This document shows positions 1-8,116 of a DNA stretch of 64,000 nucleotides, in pieces. Position 1 is the stretch's first letter; each line of letters begins with the position of its first letter. The notes under the pieces are model-generated. The model saw only the letters and a list, made by a program, of their open reading frames with translations. It was not told where the DNA came from and did no database searches. The position numbers were made by a program, and so were the translations under genes. Location: positions 3,604-67,603 of the forward strand of contig JBAQSX010000155.1 of NCBI GenBank assembly GCA_049296695.1, in the 5' to 3' direction. Source of the stretch: UBA10906 sp049296695 (lineage in GTDB: Bacteria > Pseudomonadota > Gammaproteobacteria > Methylococcales > Methylomonadaceae).

Positions 1-2774
1 TATTAGTACAATTAAAAGAAGCGGGGCTTTCAGCTAGCAAGCCAGACGATGTGATTAGCGAAACTGAAAAAGGGCTGTTATTGGCACATTTGCGTAAACG
101 TCATGGCAAAGCCGAAGATGAGGCCTTGCGCCGCGTTACTTTAGAACGACGTAAAGTCACCGAAATCAAACAAGCCACACCTTCGGGTAGTGCTAGCAAA
201 ACCATTAGCGTAGAAGTGCGCAAGCGTAAGACTTACATTAAACGTAATGAACCCGCTGAAGTAACGACTAAAACCGAGCCGCCTGTGCTTGAAACCAAAC
301 CAGCTATCAGCCAAGCACCTGCTACGCCTAGAAAATCAGATTCAATTTTAAAACAGCCTGTGCCACCTAAAGCCACTGCGCCTGTTGAAATTGAACCGCC
401 TGTCGTCGTTACATCGTCTGAACCTGTGGCGGTTGAAACTGCACCTATTACCCCCGAACCTATTAAAACGCAGGTGGTTGCGCCTAAAGCCGCCGCCGCG
501 CCTATTAGCAATAAAGTGGTTACATCAAATAAATCCGAATCAAAACCTAAAACGGTCACACCACCGTCTAAAGCGTCAGCACCAAAACCCGTTGTAGCAG
601 ATGAAGACAAAGCATTAATTGCCGATGTCGATGATGAGCCAGAAGTAGACTTATTGACTGCTAATGCTAAATTAGCCAATATCAAGCTCAAAGAAGACAA
701 AAAGGGTAAAGTCGAAAAATCGGCAAAAACTAAAGAAGCGGACGAAGTTCGCAAAAAACAACAAGAAAAAGAACGCAGACTGGAAGAATCCATTAAAAAG
801 AACGCTGAAAAAGTACGGCAACAAGCCGCCGCCAAACAACAAGACACCTCACGCAAAAAACCCGCTAGTGCAGGTGATGACGCAGGGGGTGGTAATAATC
901 GCGGTTCAGGCAAAAACGCTAAACGCGGTGGTAAGCAAAAAGGTGGTAAGCATAACCAACGCGCACCAATTCAAACTGAAAATAAACACCAGTTTGAAAT
1001 GCCCGTCGCGCCGATTGTTTATGAAGTGAGCATTCCTGAGATGATTGTGGTCTCTGATTTAGCGCAAAAAATGAACATCAAAGCCGCTTTAGTGATTAAG
1101 CATTTGATGAAATTGGGCATTATGGCAACCATCAACCAAACCATCGACCAAGACACAGCGGCGATTTTGGTAGAAGACATGGGTCATAAACCTATCATGC
1201 AAAGCGAAGATGATTTTGAACAAGAATTACTCGCCGAAGCGCAAAAAGAAGATGACCGTCCCGCCTTGCCACGCGCTCCTATTGTTACCATTATGGGACA
1301 CGTTGACCACGGTAAAACCTCGCTACTCGATTACATTCGTAAAACCCGCGTTGCCGCAGGTGAAGCGGGTGGTATTACCCAACATATCGGTGCGTATCAA
1401 GTCAAAACCGACCACGGCGCAGTGACCTTTTTAGATACTCCGGGCCATGCGGCATTTACTGCCATGAGAGCGCGAGGCGCGAATGTTACTGACGTGGTTA
1501 TCGTAGTGGTTGCCGCTGACGATGGCGTGATGCCACAAACCAAAGAAGCTGTTGACCACGCCAGAGCCGCCAACGTGCCGATTATTGTTGCGATGAATAA
1601 AATGGATAAGCCCACGGCGAATCCTGAAAAAGTCATGCAGGAATTATCAGTTATCGGGGTACTGTCTGAAGAATGGGGCGGCGATGTGCAGTTCTTAAAG
1701 ATCTCGGCTAAAACAGGACAAGGCATTGATGAGTTAATCGAAGCGTTGATTGTGCAAACCGAAATTTTAGAGCTGACCGCACCTGTTGACGGCGCGGCAT
1801 CGGGCATCGTTATCGAGTCCCGCTTAGATAGAGGACGCGGCGCAGTAGCCACGGTGTTAATCCAAAAAGGTACACTCGAAAACGGACAAATGGTCTTATG
1901 TGGACACGAGTTTGGACGGGTTCGCGCTATGTACAACGAAAATGGCAAAACCATCAAAACCGCAGGCCCGTGTGAGCCTGTCGAAATTGTCGGTTTGTCT
2001 AGCACCCCTAATGCAGGTGATGAGTTCATCGTGGTACAAAACGAACGCGTTGCCAAAGACTTAGCTAAACACCGCGAAGAACGCAAACGTTTCAGCCGTC
2101 ACGCGGCGCAACAAGCCTCTAAACTGGACGAAGTATTCTCACGCATGACCACAGGCGAACTCGCTAGCGTCAACTTAGTTTTAAAAACTGATGTGCAAGG
2201 CAGTTTGGAAGCGTTACGCGCTTCATTGGTGGGTTTGTCCACTAGCGAAGTCGAAGTCAAAATTGTCTTTGGTGGCGTGGGTGGCATTAACGAAGGTGAT
2301 GTCAACTTAGCCTTAGCTTCTGGCGCGATACTCATGGGCTTTAACGTCAGAGCCGATGCCACGGCGAGAAAACTCATCGAAGAAAAAGGCGTAGATTTGC
2401 ATTATTACAGCATCATCTACGAAGCCATTGATGAAGTGAAAAAAGCTATGAGCGGTATGCTTGCTCCTGAAATCAAAGAACATATTGTCGGTCTTGCCGA
2501 AGTGCGTGACGTGTTCCGCTCACCCAAATTTGGCGCGATTGCAGGTTGTATGGTGATTGATGGTTTTGTTAAACGTAACTTACCGATTCGCGTATTGCGT
2601 AACAACGTGGTGATTTACGAAGGACAACTTGAGTCACTACGCCGCTTTAAAGACGATGCCAGCGAAGTGAAAATGGGCATGGAATGCGGTATTGGCGTGA
2701 AAAATTACAATGACGTGCAGGCAGGCGATCAAATCGAAGTGTTTGAACGCACTGAAGTGAAACGGGTGTTGTAA
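1..2774 (+). CDS. infB: Translation initiation factor IF-2 (5' end outside window)
   Basis: This GTPase delivers initiator fMet-tRNA to the ribosome. The reading frame is already open at base 3, and the peptide before the first possible GTG at 51 (LKEAGLSASKPDD) matches the usual IF-2 N-terminal domain. The true start therefore lies upstream of the window and GTG 51 is internal. A long lysine/alanine/proline-rich linker (about 60-960) precedes the conserved part. G1 GHVDHGKT is at 1296-1319, G3 DTPGH at about 1434, and G4 NKMD at about 1596. The C-terminal IF2 domains run to the stop. The stop codon overlaps the rbfA start by one base (TAATG), so the two are translationally coupled. Identification is very secure. 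Confidence 0.98.
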   Translation, partial: LVQLKEAGLSASKPDDVISETEKGLLLAHLRKRHGKAEDEALRRVTLERRKVTEIKQATPSGSASKTISVEVRKRKTYIKRNEPAEVTTKTEPPVLETKPAISQAPATPRKSDSILKQPVPPKATAPVEIEPPVVVTSSEPVAVETAPITPEPIKTQVVAPKAAAAPISNKVVTSNKSESKPKTVTPPSKASAPKPVVADEDKALIADVDDEPEVDLLTANAKLANIKLKEDKKGKVEKSAKTKEADEVRKKQQEKERRLEESIKKNAEKVRQQAAAKQQDTSRKKPASAGDDAGGGNNRGSGKNAKRGGKQKGGKHNQRAPIQTENKHQFEMPVAPIVYEVSIPEMIVVSDLAQKMNIKAALVIKHLMKLGIMATINQTIDQDTAAILVEDMGHKPIMQSEDDFEQELLAEAQKEDDRPALPRAPIVTIMGHVDHGKTSLLDYIRKTRVAAGEAGGITQHIGAYQVKTDHGAVTFLDTPGHAAFTAMRARGANVTDVVIVVVAADDGVMPQTKEAVDHARAANVPIIVAMNKMDKPTANPEKVMQELSVIGVLSEEWGGDVQFLKISAKTGQGIDELIEALIVQTEILELTAPVDGAASGIVIESRLDRGRGAVATVLIQKGTLENGQMVLCGHEFGRVRAMYNENGKTIKTAGPCEPVEIVGLSSTPNAGDEFIVVQNERVAKDLAKHREERKRFSRHAAQQASKLDEVFSRMTTGELASVNLVLKTDVQGSLEALRASLVGLSTSEVEVKIVFGGVGGINEGDVNLALASGAILMGFNVRADATARKLIEEKGVDLHYYSIIYEAIDEVKKAMSGMLAPEIKEHIVGLAEVRDVFRSPKFGAIAGCMVIDGFVKRNLPIRVLRNNVVIYEGQLESLRRFKDDASEVKMGMECGIGVKNYNDVQAGDQIEVFERTEVKRVL

Positions 2775-3142
2775 TGGCTAAAGAATACGGTCGCGCTGAC
2801 CGCGTGTCAGCGCAAATGCAAAAAGAATTATCGTTAATATTCCAGCGCGACCTAGATGACAGCAGAGTAGGCTTTGTCACCATTAATGAAGTGGTCGTCA
2901 GTAAAGATTTAGCCGTGGCTAAAATCTATGTCACGGTATTAAATGCTAATGACGCAGAAAAACGCGCCAATATTAAAGTCTTAAATGAATTAGCTCCCAT
3001 TATTCGCCATAAACTCGCCATGCGAATGCGTTTGCGCCATATTTCTGAATTACGTTTCTATTACGATACCTCATTTGATGTGGGAATGCGCGTTGCTGAG
3101 TTATTAAGCGAAGTGAATAAAGAACAAGACATTAATAACTAA
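2774..3142 (+). CDS. rbfA: 30S ribosome-binding factor A
   Basis: RbfA is a KH-fold protein that binds 16S rRNA during late 30S maturation. The 122-residue length is typical. The N-terminus (EYGRADRVSAQMQKELS) and the segment with VGFVTINEVVVSKDLAVAK are the family core. RbfA follows infB directly with a TAATG overlap, as in most gammaproteobacteria. A strong intrinsic terminator starts about 20 bases after the stop. That is unusual, because truB normally follows in the same operon; here an extra gene intervenes. Confidence 0.97.
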   Translation: MAKEYGRADRVSAQMQKELSLIFQRDLDDSRVGFVTINEVVVSKDLAVAKIYVTVLNANDAEKRANIKVLNELAPIIRHKLAMRMRLRHISELRFYYDTSFDVGMRVAELLSEVNKEQDINN

Positions 3143-3163
3143 TAATTATTAGTTAGCAGTATT

Positions 3164-3198
3164 AAAAAAAGGCGCGATTTTATCGCGCCTTTTGTTTT
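3164..3198 (+). terminator. Intrinsic terminator after rbfA
   Basis: GGCGCGAT (3171-3178), loop TTT, then ATCGCGCC (3182-3189), followed by TTTTGTTTTT. An A-run before the stem means it could also work on the minus strand. It closes the infB-rbfA transcript. Confidence 0.9.
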
Positions 3199-3251
3199 TA
3201 AATCAAAAATTAAGCGTCATATTTAAAAATCTCCATTAAAGAGCATTAATT

Positions 3252-3851
3252 ATGAAAAAATCTTACTCCCATTATCAATACGATGATTTAAAAACCTTAG
3301 CACTTGAGGTAGTGAGTGAATCGTTATTTCAAAAACTTAAACCCTTGCAACCCAGTGACTTATTAATACAACAGCTTATTAATAATCAACAATTACCCTT
3401 GCAATCTGAAAAAGCTAAATCAGAATTATTAATCACGCCTGTATTAAATGAAGTCTGGTTAAAAAATCCAAAAACCTTTACTTATTTTTCTGGTTATCAG
3501 TTTAATGTTGATAATAAACGCGGTTTAAAAGGTTTTTGTGATTATATTCTTTGCAAAAAATATAACGCAGTATTTATTGAAAGTCCTTTATGCGCTGTCG
3601 TTGAAGCTAAACATAATCAAGATTTATTAGATGCCGTGCCACAATGCGCCGCTGAAATGTATGCCGCGCAATTATTCAATGAGCAACAACACAATAGTAT
3701 TAACACAATTTACGGTATTGTCACCACAGGCTATGATTGGTTATTTTTAAAACTCATTAAGCAAACACTTTATGTTGATAATGAACGTTATTTTTTAAAT
3801 AATCTGCCGCAATTATTAGCATGTTGGCAAGCAGTTATTGATGATAATTAA
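3252..3851 (+). CDS. PD-(D/E)XK nuclease-like hypothetical protein
   Basis: A 199-residue protein with no signal peptide. The middle holds CDYILCKKYNAVFIE followed by VVEAKHNQDLLDAV, i.e. Asp, spacer, then hydrophobic-Glu-x-Lys. This is the D...ExK pattern of the PD-(D/E)XK nuclease fold. The N-terminal third is helical. It lies between rbfA and truB, which are normally adjacent, and after its own upstream terminator. It probably has its own promoter in 3199-3251, with truB 16 bases downstream. The fold assignment rests on motif reading only; catalytic activity is not shown. Function unknown. Confidence 0.6.
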   Translation: MKKSYSHYQYDDLKTLALEVVSESLFQKLKPLQPSDLLIQQLINNQQLPLQSEKAKSELLITPVLNEVWLKNPKTFTYFSGYQFNVDNKRGLKGFCDYILCKKYNAVFIESPLCAVVEAKHNQDLLDAVPQCAAEMYAAQLFNEQQHNSINTIYGIVTTGYDWLFLKLIKQTLYVDNERYFLNNLPQLLACWQAVIDDN

Positions 3852-3867
3852 CAGAGTTATTTAAAAC

Positions 3868-4764
3868 ATGAGCAAACGCACCTCAGGTAATAATATTAAC
3901 GGCATTATTTTATTAAATAAACGTCTAGGCGTTTCATCGAATCGCGCTTTGCAAGAAGTTAGGCGATTATTTAATGCCAATAAAGCAGGACATACAGGCA
4001 GTTTAGACCCCTTAGCCACAGGTGTATTACCTTTATGTTTTGGTGAGGCGACTAAAGTTTCTTCATTAATGCTCGATGACGATAAACGTTATACGGTGAC
4101 GATTCAATTAGGCGTATTAACCGATACGGGCGATAAAGAAGGGCAAGTATTAATAACCAAACCTGTGCCTGAAATATCGCCCGAACAATTAAATAATTGT
4201 TTAAAGCATTTCACAGGAGCGCAACAACAAATACCGCCCATGTATTCGGCGTTAAAATATCAAGGCAAAAAACTCTATGAATTAGCCAGAGAAGGCATAA
4301 CCATTGAACGTGTGGCGCGAGATATTACGATTTTCTCAATTAATGTATTAAGTTTTGAGAATGAGCAATTAACCTTAGATGTGCATTGTTCTAAAGGCAC
4401 TTATATTCGTTCTTTAGCGCAAGATATTGGTGAATATTTTAATTGTGGCGGCAATGTTATTGCCTTGCATCGCACGCAAGCGGGGATATTTGATATTAGT
4501 CAAACTAAAACGTTAGAAGAATTAACGGCATTAAGTTTTGAAGAATTAACTGCCAGTTTATTAGCCGTTGATATTCCGCTGCAACATTATCCCGCCTTAG
4601 CTTTAGATGAAAATCAAACAGCGCGGGTGCAACAAGGTCAAGTAATTGATATAATTAGCGATAACCCGCAAGGTTTGTTGCGTTTATATCATCATCACGC
4701 GTTTTTAGGTTTGGGTGAGCTGAGCGATAACAGGCTTGCGCCCAAACGCATTTTTAATTTGTAA
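3868..4764 (+). CDS. truB: tRNA pseudouridine(55) synthase
   Basis: TruB makes pseudouridine 55 in the T-loop of tRNAs. It has the catalytic motif GHTGSLDPLATGVLP near residues 40-55, with the nucleophilic Asp in SLDPLATG. It also has the YTVTIQLGVLTDTGDKEG segment, the KGTYIRSLA(Q)DIG motif and a PUA-like C-terminus. The 298-residue length is normal. It follows the nuclease-like gene by 16 bases and precedes rpsO, as in the conserved rbfA-truB-rpsO-pnp order. Confidence 0.97.
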   Translation: MSKRTSGNNINGIILLNKRLGVSSNRALQEVRRLFNANKAGHTGSLDPLATGVLPLCFGEATKVSSLMLDDDKRYTVTIQLGVLTDTGDKEGQVLITKPVPEISPEQLNNCLKHFTGAQQQIPPMYSALKYQGKKLYELAREGITIERVARDITIFSINVLSFENEQLTLDVHCSKGTYIRSLAQDIGEYFNCGGNVIALHRTQAGIFDISQTKTLEELTALSFEELTASLLAVDIPLQHYPALALDENQTARVQQGQVIDIISDNPQGLLRLYHHHAFLGLGELSDNRLAPKRIFNL

Positions 4765-4774
4765 AACGCATTAG

Positions 4775-4831
4775 CATGACTATGTTAAGTAGTCATGACA
4801 CCGCTTATCGCGCTATCATAGTGCGGTTTTT
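4775..4831 (+). promoter_or_regulatory. Two hairpins between truB and rpsO (terminator / rpsO leader)
   Basis: CATGACT (4775-4781) pairs with AGTCATG (4791-4797). Next ACCGC (4800-4804) pairs with GCGGT (4823-4827), which runs into TTTTT. The second can act as a terminator for truB or as a structured start of the rpsO leader. In E. coli S15 represses its own mRNA through leader structure; whether that applies here cannot be told. Confidence 0.5.
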
Positions 4832-4898
4832 CACCCTGTTGCTACACCCTAACGCGGCAGCAGTTTTTTTATTTTTTATATATTTTTAGGGATTAGTA

Positions 4899-5168
4899 AT
4901 GCCATTTACCGCAGAACAAAAGAAAGCCGTTGTTGAAGCCTACCGTCAATCAGAAACAGATACAGGTTCACCCGAAGTCCAAGTTGCGTTATTAACCGCG
5001 CATATCCAACATTTAACGCCACATTTCTCAGCGCATAAAAAAGACCACCATTCACGTCGTGGTTTGTTGCGTATGGTCAATCAACGCCGCAAATTATTGG
5101 ATTATCTGAAAAAGAAAGACTCTGCACGCTATCAAACGCTTATCGAACGTCTGGGCTTACGCAAATAA
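4899..5168 (+). CDS. rpsO: Ribosomal protein S15
   Basis: S15 is a primary 16S rRNA binder of the 30S platform. All 89 residues match the family, including GSPEVQVALLTAHI, the HKKDHHSRRGLLRMVNQRRKLLDYLKK core and the C-terminal LGLRK. It lies in the classic position upstream of pnp. An AGGGA Shine-Dalgarno element precedes the ATG. Two hairpins follow before pnp. Confidence 0.98.
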   Translation: MPFTAEQKKAVVEAYRQSETDTGSPEVQVALLTAHIQHLTPHFSAHKKDHHSRRGLLRMVNQRRKLLDYLKKKDSARYQTLIERLGLRK

Positions 5169-5175
5169 AGTTGTG

Positions 5176-5200
5176 GGTGCGAAGCTTCAAGCCTCGCACC
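5176..5200 (+). terminator. Hairpin after rpsO
   Basis: GGTGCGA (5176-5182) pairs with TCGCACC (5194-5200). The U-tract is weak (TTCACAT), so it may be a leaky terminator or a 3'-end stabiliser that lets transcription continue into pnp. Confidence 0.5.
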
Positions 5201-5224
5201 TTCACATCACGAATCAATCATAAT

Positions 5225-5257
5225 GGCAGACAAAGCGCAGCTTGCACTTTGTCTGCC
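5225..5257 (+). promoter_or_regulatory. Long pnp leader hairpin (probable RNase III / autoregulation site)
   Basis: GGCAGACAAAG (5225-5235) pairs perfectly with CTTTGTCTGCC (5247-5257). After one mismatch the stem continues with three more pairs. No U-tract follows, so it is not a terminator. It lies 38 bases before the pnp start. In E. coli a long leader stem is cut by RNase III and used by PNPase to repress its own translation; this stem is in the equivalent place. Confidence 0.6.
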
Positions 5258-5295
5258 TGTCTCTCAAGCAAAACTCTATACACAGGAATCTCCAA

Positions 5296-7395
5296 GTGAA
5301 TCCGATTAGGAAAGAATTTCAGTACGGCGACCGCAAAGTAACGCTGGAAACGGGCGAAATTGCACGTCAAGCCGATGGCGCGGTTATCATTGATGTCGAA
5401 GGCACAGCGTTACTGGTCACTGTTGTGGGCAAAAAAGAAGCCTCTTCAGGCGATTTTTTCCCCTTAACCGTTGTTTATCAAGAAAAAGCCTACGCTGCGG
5501 GTAAAATTCCGGGTGGTTTTTTCAAACGTGAAGGCAGACCTTCTGAACAAGAAACCTTAACCTCGCGTTTAATCGACCGTCCGATTCGTCCTTTATTCCC
5601 CGAAGGTTATAACAACGAAGTGCAAATCATCGCTACGGTGATGTCACTCAATCCTGACGTTAATCCAGAAATCGCGGCATTATTAGGCGCGTCTGCGGCT
5701 TTGGCTGTTTCAGGTCTACCGTTTAATGGCCCGATTGGCGCGGCATGTGTGGGTTATAAAGACGGCGGGTATTTACTCAATCCGTCCCCAAGCGCGTTAA
5801 AAGAATCACAATTGACTTTAGTGGTTGCAGGTACAGCGAACGCGGTATTAATGGTGGAATCAGAAGCCGATTGTTTATCTGAAGAAGTGATGCTGGGCGC
5901 GGTATTGTTTGGTCATGAACAAATGCAAACCGCCATTACTGCCATTAATGAATTTGCCGCCGATGCTGGCGCGGGTGTGGTGACTTGGACTGCGCCTGAA
6001 ACCAAAGCCGAATTAACCGCCTTAATTAAAGAAGCCGCCGAAACCGACATCAAAGCCGCTTATACCGTGGCAGAAAAATTAGTGCGTCAAGAACAACTTA
6101 AAGCCATTAGAGCCGCTTTAGTCGAAAAATTCAGTGCAGACGAAGCGCACAGCGTTGCTGATATTCGTAGCGTTATCGAACACTTAGAATATACCATCGT
6201 GCGTAATGCCATTTTAAATGACAGCACCCGCATTGACGGTCGTCCTTTAGATAAAATCCGCCCTATCAGCATTCGCACAGGCGTATTGCCCCGCACCCAC
6301 GGTTCAGCCTTGTTCACACGCGGCGAAACTCAAGCAATCGTGGTTGCCACTTTAGGCACGCAACGTGACGCGCAAATCATTGACGCGTTAGCGGGTGAAT
6401 ACAAAGAACCGTTCATGTTGCATTACAACTTCCCTCCGTACAGCGTCGGTGAAACAGGACAAGTCGGCTCACCCAAACGCCGCGAAATAGGTCACGGGCG
6501 TTTAGCTAAACGTGGCGTACTTGCCGCATTGCCAAATATGGACGAGTTTCCTTATAGCATTCGCGTGGTCTCAGAAATTACCGAATCGAACGGCTCTAGC
6601 TCAATGGCATCGGTGTGTGGCAGTAGCTTAGCCTTAATGGACGCTGGCGTTCCGATGAAATACCCAGTCGCTGGTATTGCGATGGGCTTGATTAAAGAAG
6701 GCGATAATTTTGCCGTTTTGTCTGACATCATGGGTGATGAAGACCATCTAGGCGATATGGACTTTAAAGTGGCAGGCGCAGAACATGGCATCACCGCTTT
6801 GCAAATGGATATTAAAATTGACGGCATCACCGCTGAAATTATGCAATCTGCACTCGCGCAAGCTAAAACAGGTCGTTTGCATATTTTGAGTGAAATGAAT
6901 AAAGCCTTGTCTAGCACTCGCGAACAAATGTCAGACTTCGCGCCGCGCATTATCACTTTCAAAATTGACCCCAGCAAAATCCGCGAAGTCATTGGCAAAG
7001 GTGGCGCGACTATTCGCAACATTACCGAACTCACTGGCGCGAGCATTGATTTAAGTGATGATGGCGTAGTGAAAATTGCCTCAGTGGATAAAGCCGCAGG
7101 TGAAGAAGCGTGGCGCATGATTGCTGAAATCACTGAAGAAGTGGAAGTGGGCAAAATTTACGAAGGTAAAGTGGTGCGTTTAATGGATTTCGGCGCGTTT
7201 GTGACCATTTTACCCGGCAAAGATGGGCTGGTGCATATTTCGCAAATCTCTGATGAGCGCGTGGATAAAGTCAGCGATAAATTAAATGAAGGCGATGTAG
7301 TGCGCGTTAAGGTATTAGAAATTGACCGCCAAGGCAGAGTGCGTTTAAGTATTAAAGAAGCTGAAAAAGAACAACAAGCCGCTGTTACTGAATAG
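5296..7395 (+). CDS. pnp: Polyribonucleotide nucleotidyltransferase (PNPase)
   Basis: A phosphorolytic 3'-5' exoribonuclease and degradosome component. I place the start at GTG 5296, because the peptide from there (VNPIRKEFQYG) aligns with the known PNPase N-terminus and AGGAAT lies about 7 bases upstream. The longer frame from 5242 would be translated across the leader hairpin. Two RNase PH domains are joined by a helical linker. The KH domain (KIREVIGKGGATIRNI) and C-terminal S1 domain (MDFGAFVTILPGKDGLVHIS) follow. The 699 residues are typical. A terminator follows. Confidence 0.97.
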   Translation: MNPIRKEFQYGDRKVTLETGEIARQADGAVIIDVEGTALLVTVVGKKEASSGDFFPLTVVYQEKAYAAGKIPGGFFKREGRPSEQETLTSRLIDRPIRPLFPEGYNNEVQIIATVMSLNPDVNPEIAALLGASAALAVSGLPFNGPIGAACVGYKDGGYLLNPSPSALKESQLTLVVAGTANAVLMVESEADCLSEEVMLGAVLFGHEQMQTAITAINEFAADAGAGVVTWTAPETKAELTALIKEAAETDIKAAYTVAEKLVRQEQLKAIRAALVEKFSADEAHSVADIRSVIEHLEYTIVRNAILNDSTRIDGRPLDKIRPISIRTGVLPRTHGSALFTRGETQAIVVATLGTQRDAQIIDALAGEYKEPFMLHYNFPPYSVGETGQVGSPKRREIGHGRLAKRGVLAALPNMDEFPYSIRVVSEITESNGSSSMASVCGSSLALMDAGVPMKYPVAGIAMGLIKEGDNFAVLSDIMGDEDHLGDMDFKVAGAEHGITALQMDIKIDGITAEIMQSALAQAKTGRLHILSEMNKALSSTREQMSDFAPRIITFKIDPSKIREVIGKGGATIRNITELTGASIDLSDDGVVKIASVDKAAGEEAWRMIAEITEEVEVGKIYEGKVVRLMDFGAFVTILPGKDGLVHISQISDERVDKVSDKLNEGDVVRVKVLEIDRQGRVRLSIKEAEKEQQAAVTE

Positions 7396-7424
7396 TTATT
7401 AAGCTGGTTATTGTTTTTTATTAT

Positions 7425-7453
7425 TAAAAAGAGCCGTGAGGCTCTTTTTTTTT
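7425..7453 (+). terminator. Intrinsic terminator after pnp
   Basis: AGAGCC (7430-7435), loop GTGA, GGCTCT (7440-7445), then a run of T to 7453. An A-run precedes it, so it may also stop ptuB transcription arriving on the minus strand. Confidence 0.9.
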
Positions 7454-7462
7454 GGAGAAATT

Positions 7463-8116
7463 TTATGAATTAATAATATCTTCAAAAAACTCTTTTCTAG
7501 TACCTTTGAAACTGTTAATTAATTCTTTTTGAACTTCGGGGAAATGTTCAAATGCTCGCATCCAAATTGACCAAAAGCCAGATTTTAAAGCTAAATCTTT
7601 TATTGTTTCAATATCACAAGTATTATTTTGATATTTTATAAGATAACGTTGCGCTAATTCCCATACTTGTTTACGCTCTTGCCATAATTTATCATGTCCA
7701 GCATAACCATTACGATTTGGAATTCTATCTAAACGGACTAAATTAAGTAATGCTTGCGCTTTTGATTTTAACTCATCTGTTATTATTGGATTACATTGAA
7801 TATAGCCACTTTCTAAATAAATAAAAACATCAAAGGTATTATTGCAATGAGGTAATAGAATATCAGCAACTGATTTTGTACCTTTACAAGAATTGCAATT
7901 TGTACAAGATAGCAAAAAATTATCCCACTTAAACATGTCTAACGGATAAGAATCTTTATGTTTAATATGTTCAACATCTAATGCCGAATAAAACCCTTGC
8001 CGTTCGCAATAACTACAAAAATTACCTATTGCTGCAATTAAATCACCTTTAGCTGTGCCATAAGGATTATAAATGCTTTGATTAATTGTATATAAACTTT
8101 TATTTACTGGGCGCAT
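7463..8116 (-). CDS. ptuB: HNH endonuclease, Septu system PtuB-like
   Basis: A 217-residue HNH nuclease. Zinc-binding cysteines are C34/C37 (FCSYC) and C71/C74 (CTNC). The catalytic region is DVEHIKHK, with H50, followed by WDNFLLSC. It abuts the upstream ATPase gene: the ATPase stop (8117-8119 on the plus strand) is immediately followed by this start. That ATPase-plus-HNH pair is the architecture of the Septu antiphage system, where PtuA and PtuB form a complex. No reverse transcriptase is nearby, so it is not a retron-linked version. It ends close to the pnp terminator. Confidence 0.75.
   Translation of the reverse strand: MRPVNKSLYTINQSIYNPYGTAKGDLIAAIGNFCSYCERQGFYSALDVEHIKHKDSYPLDMFKWDNFLLSCTNCNSCKGTKSVADILLPHCNNTFDVFIYLESGYIQCNPIITDELKSKAQALLNLVRLDRIPNRNGYAGHDKLWQERKQVWELAQRYLIKYQNNTCDIETIKDLALKSGFWSIWMRAFEHFPEVQKELINSFKGTRKEFFEDIINS

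Noticed and set aside
233..913. 226-codon minus-strand frame inside infB
   Set aside because: A shadow of the Lys/Ala/Pro-rich IF-2 linker; the plus-strand gene is certain.
5242..5295. Longer N-terminus of PNPase from ATG 5242
   Set aside because: It would be translated through the leader hairpin. The sequence from GTG 5296 matches known PNPase starts and has a ribosome site.
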